Assembly: GCA_022825825.1 (NCBI GenBank)
Contig: JAJDWA010000064.1
Coordinates: 1 to 33,781, forward strand
Direction of reading: 5' to 3'
From: Candidatus Poribacteria bacterium
GTDB taxonomy: Bacteria; Poribacteria; WGA-4E; WGA-3G
Length of the DNA: 33,781 nt
Shown: positions 1-7,163 of the stretch, one piece after another
Layout: each line of letters starts with the position of its first letter
Position numbering within the stretch: position 1 is the first letter of the stretch
The notes under the pieces: model-generated
Databases searched by the model: none
Told to the model about the DNA's origin: nothing
What the model saw: the letters and a program-made list of their open reading frames with translations, nothing else
Made by a program: the position numbers and the translations under genes

Positions 1-74
1 GAACTTTGACCGCTCAGTGCTTCAATAACAACTTCAGCTTTAAATTCTGGAGTGAAGTTTCTTCGTTTTGCCAT
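1..74 (-). CDS. IS3-type transposase OrfA, N-terminal fragment (cut by window edge)
   Basis: Read on the minus strand, the first 24 codons begin MAKRRNFTPEFKAEVV, a typical start of an IS3-family OrfA (helix-turn-helix that binds the terminal repeats). A good ribosome binding site, AAGGAG, sits about 8 bases before the ATG. The rest of the gene and the OrfB integrase lie outside the window, so whether the element is intact cannot be judged. Family assignment rests on this N-terminus only. Confidence 0.72.
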   Translation of the reverse strand, partial: MAKRRNFTPEFKAEVVIEALSGQS

Positions 75-136
75 CGGATTTCTCCTTCTAATTAGATTGT
101 AATTATATCACAATCTTGTTTTAGGTAGTGGTCTAA
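75..136 (-). mobile_element. Left end of the IS3-type element with leader region
   Basis: Between the OrfA start and the neighbouring peptidase gene lies a short AT-rich leader. Read on the minus strand it has TAGACCACTACC (135 to 124), a plausible terminal inverted repeat. A 7-bp inverted repeat, AGATTGT/ACAATCT, follows and encloses TATAAT, a likely -10 box. The exact IS boundary is inferred because the other end is not in the window. Confidence 0.4.
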
Positions 137-217
137 ATTTCCGATGGCAGTACATCCTTAATCTTCATCAAAGTGCGTCTACGGCCTCGTAATCCTATAA
201 ACCTTGGTTTAGGCAAT

Positions 218-1828
218 TTAACGTATAATAGCCAACTTTTTTATAATACTGTACGTTTCGCCCTTAACGGTAACAGAAATATGGCAGATATATATTCCAC
301 CGGATACTGCCAACCCATAAGATGTCTGCTGATTCCACCACGTCCGCCATATCCGTTTATCAAGTCTATCCCCTACACCCTCTATTCTTTTTATCAAACT
401 GCCATGGACGTCATATACGTTCACCTTCATTTCAGTAATTTCAAGGTTTCCCTCAACACGGAATTCTGTCCGATTGTTAAAATGGACAGGATTTGGTGAT
501 ACAATTACATCTTTCCAGACAAATCCTTCTTCTAAAACAACAGATTGCTTCATAGAAGTAGCACCGAGCGGATATCGAGCGACTACCATGAGGGTATTTT
601 CGCCTGGAGACAACGGAATCGTTGCTGTGTAGGTTTGCTGTTCTCTGTCCAATGTTGCTTCTACGCCACTCGGATGCACAATTATGCCAATTGGAAAATC
701 TGAACGAAATGTGCCTGTGATTTGCAATGGATTCTGTTTGACAACATCCGGTAATTCAAGCGTAACCTGTGGCATCTGCCGCTTCGGTTGAAACATATCC
801 GTGAGGAGGCTATCCATCGTGACTAAAACTAATTGGGTAACCTTTGTCACTAAACTAAAGTTTATTTTATCGCTTGTATCGCGGAACGTATGATAGAACG
901 GATTAGCATCATAGTTTTGCGAATCTCGCCACGGTGTTGAACTTTCAATTAAGGTAACTGCAGGATACCCTGAATCCCAAAATGACTTGTGTGAGGAGAT
1001 GTCAATAAATTCATCCTGCGTTCGACGTATTTTCAAACCGATGTTGTGCCATGTGTTAGCAATTATAAGCGCACGACTTATCCATGCTGAATCCTTATTG
1101 GAAATTACTTCAACTAAATCACTTTTCCAGTTAAAACCGAGCATGTCTAAATTGAAAACAGCGGCAATTTTTTCGGAGTCTGGATTCCGCTTAGGTCGCA
1201 AAGGATCACTATTGGAATTTGCATTTCTAACTGCTTCACGGACATAATTACGACTTCCTAAGAAACCAAGTTCTTCGCCACCTAATGCAATAAATCTTAC
1301 TTCATGGTCGTATTCATATTGATTTAAGATATTAGCGATTTCCAACATCGCAGCGACACCTGTGCCATTTTTGTTTGCCCCTGGCGCACTTGATGCTAAA
1401 GGATTCCAACTCGGTTCCCGTGCTGCTTGCGTGTCGTAATGTGCACAAATAATAAAGATGAGATTACTGGATGAAGTTGGCTTGGGGGGTAGCACCGCAA
1501 CAACGTTCCGAATACCGCCTAAAACCTGTTCATTTACCTGTAACCGTTCGTAACTAAAAAACTTGGTTTTAATGTAATCCACTGCGTTGTTTGTTGCCTC
1601 TCGATGATGTGCGCTGCGTGTGCGATACGCGAACTCATTCCGAGAATACGAGATATTTTCCTGTAGGGCCGTAACGTGTGAAACCAGCGAATCAGACTGC
1701 ACTTTTTTGATAAGTTCATCTCCACGCTCAGCATGTGCCAGAGTTGATGGGAAATATGGCAATAAAAAAGTAGAGTGGATTAGTACTACAGAGAGTGTAT
1801 AGGATAAACACTTAAAACGACTTGACAT
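218..1828 (-). CDS. Exported M28-family peptidase-like protein with C-terminal FlgD-like domain
   Basis: A 536-residue protein with a signal peptide (about residues 1-33, ending AHA). The M28 zinc aminopeptidase core spans roughly 75-340. Expected metal and catalytic positions are visible: His130 (AHYD), Glu185/Glu186 (GGEELG), Asp228 (NLDMLG) and His313 (YHTFRDT). The metal-bridging Asp, normally in a G-A-D-D-N or G-I-N-D-N motif, is replaced: here the motif reads GANKNGTG, with Lys153 at that position. The enzyme may therefore be inactive or bind one metal. A beta-sandwich region follows, then a FlgD-like Ig domain (about 450-536, starting VSPNPVHFNN and ending ISVTVKGETYSIIKKLAIIR), a degenerate relative of the sorting domains elsewhere in the window. 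It is likely secreted or cell-surface. It is transcribed divergently from the GTPase gene. Confidence 0.85.
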   Translation of the reverse strand: MSSRFKCLSYTLSVVLIHSTFLLPYFPSTLAHAERGDELIKKVQSDSLVSHVTALQENISYSRNEFAYRTRSAHHREATNNAVDYIKTKFFSYERLQVNEQVLGGIRNVVAVLPPKPTSSSNLIFIICAHYDTQAAREPSWNPLASSAPGANKNGTGVAAMLEIANILNQYEYDHEVRFIALGGEELGFLGSRNYVREAVRNANSNSDPLRPKRNPDSEKIAAVFNLDMLGFNWKSDLVEVISNKDSAWISRALIIANTWHNIGLKIRRTQDEFIDISSHKSFWDSGYPAVTLIESSTPWRDSQNYDANPFYHTFRDTSDKINFSLVTKVTQLVLVTMDSLLTDMFQPKRQMPQVTLELPDVVKQNPLQITGTFRSDFPIGIIVHPSGVEATLDREQQTYTATIPLSPGENTLMVVARYPLGATSMKQSVVLEEGFVWKDVIVSPNPVHFNNRTEFRVEGNLEITEMKVNVYDVHGSLIKRIEGVGDRLDKRIWRTWWNQQTSYGLAVSGGIYICHISVTVKGETYSIIKKLAIIR

Positions 1829-1851
1829 AAGAATGTATTTTTTGATATTAT
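1822..1851 (+). promoter_or_regulatory. Predicted sigma70-type promoter for the GTPase gene
   Basis: TTGACA (1822-1827) and TATTAT (1846-1851) are separated by 18 bases, pointing at the gene starting at 2035. The -35 box overlaps the first codons of the divergent peptidase gene, so the two genes may influence each other's transcription. Call made on sequence match alone. Confidence 0.45.
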
Positions 1852-2034
1852 GTTTTAAAACAAATTAGTAGTTAAATTGTAGCAATTCATGGCAATTCCA
1901 GAACTCATTTTGCACAACAACACGTTATTTCACGCTTACATTTATTAGCGTTAACCACTTCACATTCCAGACAATAATCTCTTGATTTTATCAGTTTTTG
2001 GGAGAGATTGCAAACAAAGAATCAGAGTACAATT

Positions 2035-2994
2035 ATGCCAGCAAATCTACCACCAACATACTATAAACTCAAACATCAACATGAAGCAGCTAAAACAGAT
2101 GAGGAACGACTTAGCCTGTTAGAGGAGATGTTGCGTATTGTTCCGAAACACAAAGGAACAGAGAAAGTTGTTTCCGATCTTCGCAAACGTATTGCTGTCT
2201 TGAAAAAAGGTTCGTCTGCAAAAGGAGGAAAAGGTTCGGGAAAAAAAGGTTATAGCGAACACATCCCGAAGCAGGGAGCAGGACAAATAGTGATGTTAGG
2301 GCCGCCAAATAGCGGCAAATCGCTCATGCTCTCTAATTTCACAAAAGCAAAATCTGATGTATCAGCCACTCCCTACACGACCACCATGCCTGTTGTCGGA
2401 ATGCTTCAATATGAAAATATCCAATTCCAACTCATTGATACACCTTCTATTATGCAAGATTTCATTTCGCCTACAGTATTGACGTTAGTAAGAAATGCTG
2501 ACTTGTGTTTAGGAGTCATGAGCCTTGCCAGTGATGGTTTATTAGACGAATTAGATGTAGTGTTAACAGTGTTGAACGATCAAAGAGACGATGCAGAAGA
2601 TGGCAAAGTCGGACATCTTTTTGTTGCTAATCAATTGGATGCACCAGGAGCATCAGATAGGTTAGAGATTTTGACAGAGTTTTATGGAGAAGATTTACAA
2701 ATCTATCCTATCTCTGCTGAAACAGGCGAAGGCAAAGGGACTTTGTTGCAAGCACTTTATAACACATTGAATATTGTCCGTATTTATCCGAAGGCGCCCG
2801 GTAAACCGATAGAACGTGATGACCCGATTGTTCTCCCGAACGGTGCAACCGTACTTGATGCAGCGCTCGGTTTGCACAAAGACTTCGCCGAATTCAAATT
2901 TGCTCGGATATGGGGGCCCGAATGGCACGATGGTCAACCCGTTAGTCGCAACGATGTGATTTATGATGGCGACGTAGTCGAATTTCATTTATAA
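2035..2994 (+). CDS. Obg/DRG-type GTPase with C-terminal TGS domain
   Basis: A 319-residue GTP-binding protein. Order: a charged helical N-terminus with a Lys/Gly-rich stretch (about 54-75), then a G domain with P-loop GPPNSGKS (89-96), a TTT switch I region, G3 DTPS (135-138), G4 NQLD (199-202) and G5 SAE (227-229), then a TGS domain (about 250-319). This matches the bacterial/archaeal DRG-like branch of the Obg superfamily, thought to act in ribosome or RNA-linked processes; the substrate here is unknown. An upstream TTG at 2008 would extend it by nine residues. I prefer the ATG at 2035 because relatives begin MPANLPP at this point. It stands alone, with hairpins downstream. Confidence 0.85.
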   Translation: MPANLPPTYYKLKHQHEAAKTDEERLSLLEEMLRIVPKHKGTEKVVSDLRKRIAVLKKGSSAKGGKGSGKKGYSEHIPKQGAGQIVMLGPPNSGKSLMLSNFTKAKSDVSATPYTTTMPVVGMLQYENIQFQLIDTPSIMQDFISPTVLTLVRNADLCLGVMSLASDGLLDELDVVLTVLNDQRDDAEDGKVGHLFVANQLDAPGASDRLEILTEFYGEDLQIYPISAETGEGKGTLLQALYNTLNIVRIYPKAPGKPIERDDPIVLPNGATVLDAALGLHKDFAEFKFARIWGPEWHDGQPVSRNDVIYDGDVVEFHL

Positions 2995-3042
2995 GAACGT
3001 GAGTTCGAGATAAATCTAATTCATCTTTTATTGTCCGCTTTT

Positions 3043-3082
3043 CCTCTCAAATAAGAGGATTTCCCCTCGCTTACGGGGGAAA
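3043..3082 (+). repeat. Two adjacent hairpins downstream of the GTPase gene
   Basis: CCTCT/AGAGG (3043-3047, 3054-3058) is followed at once by TTTCCCC/GGGGAAA (3060-3066, 3076-3082). There is no clear run of T after the second stem, so this is either an atypical terminator or part of a dispersed palindromic repeat. Confidence 0.45.
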
Positions 3083-3219
3083 AGTGGGCAGAACCGTTGC
3101 ATCTACGATTCCAGCATAGATTAAAGTTTAACCGAACTGACGTTTATAAGAGTATTCCTGATATTTGTGATTAGAAGTACGTTAAGTTTTATACGATTTT
3201 TCAATTACGGAGGTAAGTT

Positions 3220-3468
3220 GTGATAATCAAGATTCAAAAATCAGAAAACATTGATGGTATCTATTTTTCCGAAAAAATGTTGGAGGCGGCGCAAATGAAC
3301 ATAGGGGATGAGGTCCAGATTACGATTCAGAACGGTAGAATCATCGTTGAAACAGCTACGCAAGCGCGTAAACGAACCGATTTGCAGGCATTACTTGCCC
3401 AAATGCCAGAGGATTATCAACCTGAAGAAATAGATTGGGGCAAGCCTATAGGCAAAGAGGTATGGTAG
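3220..3468 (+). CDS. mazE: MazE/AbrB-type antitoxin
   Basis: An 82-residue protein. The first 45 residues look like a SpoVT-AbrB DNA-binding swapped hairpin (IGDEVQITIQNGRIIVE), as in MazE. The acidic and hydrophobic tail (about 50-82) is where MazE normally wraps its toxin. The start is GTG, supported by GGAGGT about 6 bases upstream. Its stop codon is immediately followed by the ATG of a mazF remnant, the normal mazEF arrangement. MazE proteins usually repress their own promoter. With the toxin gone, this gene is probably an orphan antitoxin. Confidence 0.75.
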   Translation: MIIKIQKSENIDGIYFSEKMLEAAQMNIGDEVQITIQNGRIIVETATQARKRTDLQALLAQMPEDYQPEEIDWGKPIGKEVW

Positions 3469-3540
3469 ATGCCTGAGTATATTCCACAGAAAGGAGATAC
3501 ATTTTAGGCTGGCTGGGCATATTACGCAAGGTGAAATCAA
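3469..3540 (+). pseudogene. Decayed mazF toxin remnant
   Basis: Directly after the antitoxin stop, an ATG opens MPEYIPQKGD, the usual start of MazF mRNA interferases, but the frame ends at TAG (3505-3507) after 12 codons. Shifting frame by +1 gives HFRLAGHITQGE, in which F..AGH resembles the next conserved part of MazF (F-x-P-Q-A-G-H-E-Q). The remaining three quarters of the toxin is absent because a lipoprotein gene starts at 3541. I read this as a toxin inactivated by indels and a deletion. The second part of the match is by eye and weak. Confidence 0.6.
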
Positions 3541-4158
3541 ATGATCAAGCAAGCTGCAAAGGTTATCGGATTAATATTATTCGTGTTAGTGCTTGGGTGT
3601 ACCCATCACCAGCCACAAAAGCCAAAACCGCATCCGATAATAGATGTTAAAAATTTACCACCAGACAAAATTTTTATGGGTGACTGGGCGGTCATCTCTA
3701 TAGATGGTGAAACACCGGAGGAGATGCTCAATAGTGATGCGGATGAGCATTTAAAAAACATTGTGCCAATGGGTTGGCATTTCCATACGGATAGTGCGTG
3801 GAAATGCAGCATGGTTTATGCGACCTCATTCCGTGATACGCCATTTCATGATATGCCAGAACTTCGCATACAGATACGTGCAGACTTCACAGGCACCTAT
3901 ACCCAGAAAGATGACACCTTGTCAGTCGTAGTGGAAAATGTGACTGCGGAAGTTCTTGTGAAACCACCGGTGAATATCCACAAACTTTTCTACACAAAAG
4001 AATCTGCCATTGGTGAGCAATACGCTGAATATTTGCTCGAAAACGAGATATTTTCAGGTAATTATCACTGGAAGGGCGGGGAATTTGAACTTACCCTGAC
4101 GGATGCAGATGGACGCGAAATAAAGTTTTGCAGGTTTGTCATAGCAGGATATATGTAG
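3541..4158 (+). CDS. Hypothetical lipoprotein
   Basis: A 205-residue protein whose N-terminus is a lipoprotein signal: a hydrophobic stretch (residues 8-18) followed by the lipobox LVLGC with Cys20 as lipid attachment site. A short Pro/Lys-rich linker follows (about 22-33), then a mostly beta region of about 170 residues with no motif I recognise. AAGGTG lies 7 bases before the ATG. Likely anchored on the periplasmic side of a membrane. Function unknown. Confidence 0.7.
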   Translation: MIKQAAKVIGLILFVLVLGCTHHQPQKPKPHPIIDVKNLPPDKIFMGDWAVISIDGETPEEMLNSDADEHLKNIVPMGWHFHTDSAWKCSMVYATSFRDTPFHDMPELRIQIRADFTGTYTQKDDTLSVVVENVTAEVLVKPPVNIHKLFYTKESAIGEQYAEYLLENEIFSGNYHWKGGEFELTLTDADGREIKFCRFVIAGYM

Positions 4159-4166
4159 GGTGTATT

Positions 4167-4355
4167 TCATAAATCATTTGTAGGGCGAAATCAACGGTAT
4201 GAATCATGCAGCATGCCAACAGTGCATGCTGCCAAAGGTATTCCTCGGGTCTCTGTGCCTCGCCATGTCTCATAACTGGAAAACAATGAGGGGCAAGAGA
4301 CCTGCCCTACGATGAAGTTGAATTTTTTGGCGGAACAGTGTTTAACGATTTATGA
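4167..4355. repeat. Nested palindromic intergenic element
   Basis: This intergenic stretch is a set of inverted repeats inside one another. The outer arms are TCATAAATCATT (4167-4178) and AACGATTTATGA (4344-4355), 11 of 12 matching. Then come GTAGGGC (4180-4186) with GCCCTAC (4304-4310), GGTCTCT (4248-4254) with AGAGACC (4296-4302), and a perfect 9-bp pair GCAGCATGC/GCATGCTGC (4208-4216, 4224-4232). No open frame of note. It may be a MITE-like or REP-like element; no target duplication is evident. Confidence 0.55.
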
Positions 4356-4381
4356 GATAGACTGTAGTAATATGAAGTCCA

Positions 4382-5971
4382 ATGAGAAATAAAAAACGAA
4401 CACCTCAATATCTAATCTATTCCGTTCTCATCCACATTGTCTTGTTGATTTGTGTCTGGTGGTTTTCTCCGAGAGATACATCCCTGCCGCCTTCCAGACC
4501 TGGATTTATCGGCGACATCTTCCTAATGCCTCGTCCTGCTGTTGTGAAACCACCAGAAGTGGTTGAAGACATTCCCGCTCCTGAACCCCAGAAGCCTGCT
4601 AAGGAAGAAGTTGAAAAAACGCCACCAAAACCAAAACCGAGCGTTGATTTGAACACCGACTGGCTAACAGATGAAAGCGATCAAGAATATATTCCTACCG
4701 ATCAAATGCGTAGGCAAAGCAGCTTGAGTGATTCCCGAAAACACGGAGGTACCGTAGTCGATCGTGCTTCCATTGTTCGGAACACGGAAATAGCACAAAA
4801 ACCAAACACTCAAACGACTGTTAAAATAAATCGTGATCTGTTGGATGTATCAGCAGTATCCGACAAAACACCTGTGGCACCCCAAGCGGATACAGGACAG
4901 ATTGTTTTAGATACGGATGGCACCCTAAACGGTGCATCATTAAAAGTCGGCACTCCTAAGATAAATTATGGAAGTCGGCGCGGTGATGCACTCCGAGCAA
5001 CAGCAATGAGCAATTCATGGGGAGGCGGCAGCTATTCGGGCGAAGGCAAAGTCGGCGGAATCTACATAAAAATGATGAAGGCTATCGCGCATGATTTAAT
5101 AGCAGCTACGACGACAAAAAAAGTTGATATCGTTTTCGTTCTTGATGAGACCGCAAGCATGGTAGACAATATACGTGGTATCAGAGCATATTTTGAATTC
5201 GTTTTTGATGCTTTCCAACGAAATGGGAATGATGCTACTTATGGATTGGTGACATTTACGGATAATGCAAAAACGTATGGGCGAACAGACGACATTGGTG
5301 ACTTCAAAAACTGGCTTTTCAAGATAGATGTTGATCGCGGCGGAGACATTTCGGAAGCAGGATTAGATGCGCTCATGGCAGCAGTAAAAAAGATCAAATT
5401 TCGCCGAAACGCACAACGTTTCTTTATTTTCGCGAGTGACGCTGCATTTCATGATGCCGATTTCGATGGCAGGTCTGCCTATAGTTTAGATGAGGTGATC
5501 GCAACCTTACAAAAGGAACAGATTCGTGTTGAAGTGATTGGACTTGATTATCTGCCTATCAAGCAGATTGCACTTGCTACAGGTGGCACTTGGCGCGCAA
5601 TTCCCGGAAAAGGCTATCTTGAATATATTCCACCTTTGGCATTAACAGTGAAGATGTTGTCAAAATTAGGAACACTTAGTATTGATGGTAGCACTGTCGG
5701 CGATAAAATTACTGTGTACGTTAACAATCCACCACGACCAAAACAATTAACGCTGACGTGGAAGGTACTCAACCCTTTAGGTGAGAGATGTTACGGTCCA
5801 TTCACAGAAAAAAGAGAAATCCCAGATGATACTTCAACAGAGATTGAATTAACACCTGTGCTTGATAGTAACGCATTTCAAACTATCCCTGGCATCTACA
5901 CCGTCATCTACCGTCTTGAAAATGATCAGGGACACAAAAGTATTCTCCGTAGAACGTTAACATACCAATAA
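4382..5971 (+). CDS. Membrane-anchored VWA-domain protein with TonB-like N-terminus
   Basis: A 529-residue protein. Residues 10-28 form one transmembrane helix, followed by a Pro/Glu/Lys-rich stretch (about 50-90, PPEVVEDIPAPEPQKP), a TonB-like layout without a recognisable TonB C-terminal domain. A low-complexity linker leads to a von Willebrand A domain (about 248-430). Its MIDAS reads DETAS (Asp255, Thr257, Ser259), with Thr in place of the usual first Ser, and Asp353 lies in FASDAAF. The C-terminal 90 residues form a beta-rich domain. Probably an inner-membrane protein with a periplasmic metal-dependent binding domain. It opens a four-gene run ending at 11176. No clear ribosome binding site. 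Confidence 0.75.
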   Translation: MRNKKRTPQYLIYSVLIHIVLLICVWWFSPRDTSLPPSRPGFIGDIFLMPRPAVVKPPEVVEDIPAPEPQKPAKEEVEKTPPKPKPSVDLNTDWLTDESDQEYIPTDQMRRQSSLSDSRKHGGTVVDRASIVRNTEIAQKPNTQTTVKINRDLLDVSAVSDKTPVAPQADTGQIVLDTDGTLNGASLKVGTPKINYGSRRGDALRATAMSNSWGGGSYSGEGKVGGIYIKMMKAIAHDLIAATTTKKVDIVFVLDETASMVDNIRGIRAYFEFVFDAFQRNGNDATYGLVTFTDNAKTYGRTDDIGDFKNWLFKIDVDRGGDISEAGLDALMAAVKKIKFRRNAQRFFIFASDAAFHDADFDGRSAYSLDEVIATLQKEQIRVEVIGLDYLPIKQIALATGGTWRAIPGKGYLEYIPPLALTVKMLSKLGTLSIDGSTVGDKITVYVNNPPRPKQLTLTWKVLNPLGERCYGPFTEKREIPDDTSTEIELTPVLDSNAFQTIPGIYTVIYRLENDQGHKSILRRTLTYQ

Positions 5972-5976
5972 TAGTT

Positions 5977-7152
5977 ATGAAAGATTTAATTTTTAAACAG
6001 TGCCATCATCATTTTAATGACATTGTCGCAATTAGGCGTGATATTCACCAACACCCTGAAATCCGATTTGATGTTGAACGTACTGCTGGTGTCGCCGCTG
6101 AAGCACTTAATGCGCTCGGTATAACAGTTAAAACTGGCATCGGAAAAACAGGGGTTGTTGGTGATCTTGAAGTTACTGGTGCCACAAAACGGATTGCGTT
6201 GCGCGCAGATATGGACGCACTTCCAATTCAGGAACAGACCGATGTTCCCTATAAATCAAAAATTGATGGTAAGGCACACCTGTGTGGACACGATGCACAC
6301 ACCGCTATGCTCATCGGCACTGCCAGAATACTTTCGCATCTTAAAAGTCAACTCAAAGCGAATGTTCGGTTTATCTTCCAACCGTGTGAGGAAGCGTACC
6401 CCGGTGGGGCATTAGCGATGATTGAAGATGGCGTACTTGATGATGTAGACGAAATCTACGGCGTCCATGTTTTTCCCCTCTATCCAGTGGGGCAATATGC
6501 GACATGCGCTGGTCCTATGCTTGCACAATCAGATACCTTTGAGATTACAATCACAGGAAGGGGAGGACACGCTGCTTTTCCGCATCTCACTGTAGACCCA
6601 ATTATGATTGGCACACAATTTGTAAATGCCGCACAATCCATTGTTTCAAGAAATGTAGATCCATTGGACTCTGCTGTTGTCAGTATTACACAGTTTCATG
6701 GAGGAGATGCTAAGAACGTAATTCCAGCTTCTGTGACACTTGGCGGTACGGTGCGGACTTTGGACAAGGCGGTCCAGAAACGTATCAAGACACAGTTGGA
6801 AAGTCTTCTTGCTGGTATTTCAAATGCACACGATGCAACTTACAACTTTGTCTACCAGGAGGGATGTCCAGTAACATTCAACCATGAACCGTGTGTTGAT
6901 GCGGTAGTATCCTCTGCACAAGCATTGGTGGGTGAGGAGAATGTTCTTTTTCCGATACCGCCAATCCTCGGCGGTGAAGATTTCGCCTGCTATTCGCAAA
7001 AGATTCCTGCATGTTTCGTAATGGTCGGCGCGGGAAATGAACAGAAAGGTATCGTTAATATGTGCCATCACCCACAATTTGATATAGATGAAACCTGTAT
7101 GATTTACGGTATGGCACTCACCACAAGCATCGGCTTACAGCGAAATATGTGA
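5977..7152 (+). CDS. M20-family metal-dependent amidohydrolase (N-acyl amino acid hydrolase type)
   Basis: A 391-residue cytoplasmic enzyme of the M20D branch, which removes acyl groups from amino acids (hippurate, acetyl-amino acid or IAA-amino acid hydrolases). Visible features are RADMDALPI (76-84), the metal-binding Cys103 and His105 in CGHDAH, catalytic/metal pair Glu138-Glu139 (PCEEAYPGGA), His164, and a C-terminal GGEDF motif. Length is normal for the family. It starts five bases after the VWA gene stop and overlaps or abuts the TPR gene, so the three are probably co-transcribed. The exact substrate cannot be read from sequence. Confidence 0.88.
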   Translation: MKDLIFKQCHHHFNDIVAIRRDIHQHPEIRFDVERTAGVAAEALNALGITVKTGIGKTGVVGDLEVTGATKRIALRADMDALPIQEQTDVPYKSKIDGKAHLCGHDAHTAMLIGTARILSHLKSQLKANVRFIFQPCEEAYPGGALAMIEDGVLDDVDEIYGVHVFPLYPVGQYATCAGPMLAQSDTFEITITGRGGHAAFPHLTVDPIMIGTQFVNAAQSIVSRNVDPLDSAVVSITQFHGGDAKNVIPASVTLGGTVRTLDKAVQKRIKTQLESLLAGISNAHDATYNFVYQEGCPVTFNHEPCVDAVVSSAQALVGEENVLFPIPPILGGEDFACYSQKIPACFVMVGAGNEQKGIVNMCHHPQFDIDETCMIYGMALTTSIGLQRNM

Positions 7153-7163
7153 CGAAAAGGATT

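Noticed and set aside
173..499. Plus-strand open frame near the left end
   Set aside because: It lies mostly opposite the peptidase gene on the minus strand, has no ribosome binding site and an unconvincing amino-acid composition.
2008..2034. TTG start giving nine extra residues to the GTPase
   Set aside because: Relatives start at MPANLPP, which corresponds to the ATG at 2035.
4159..4381. Small RNA gene in the nested palindrome
   Set aside because: No promoter or terminator pair could be assigned; repeat origin is simpler.
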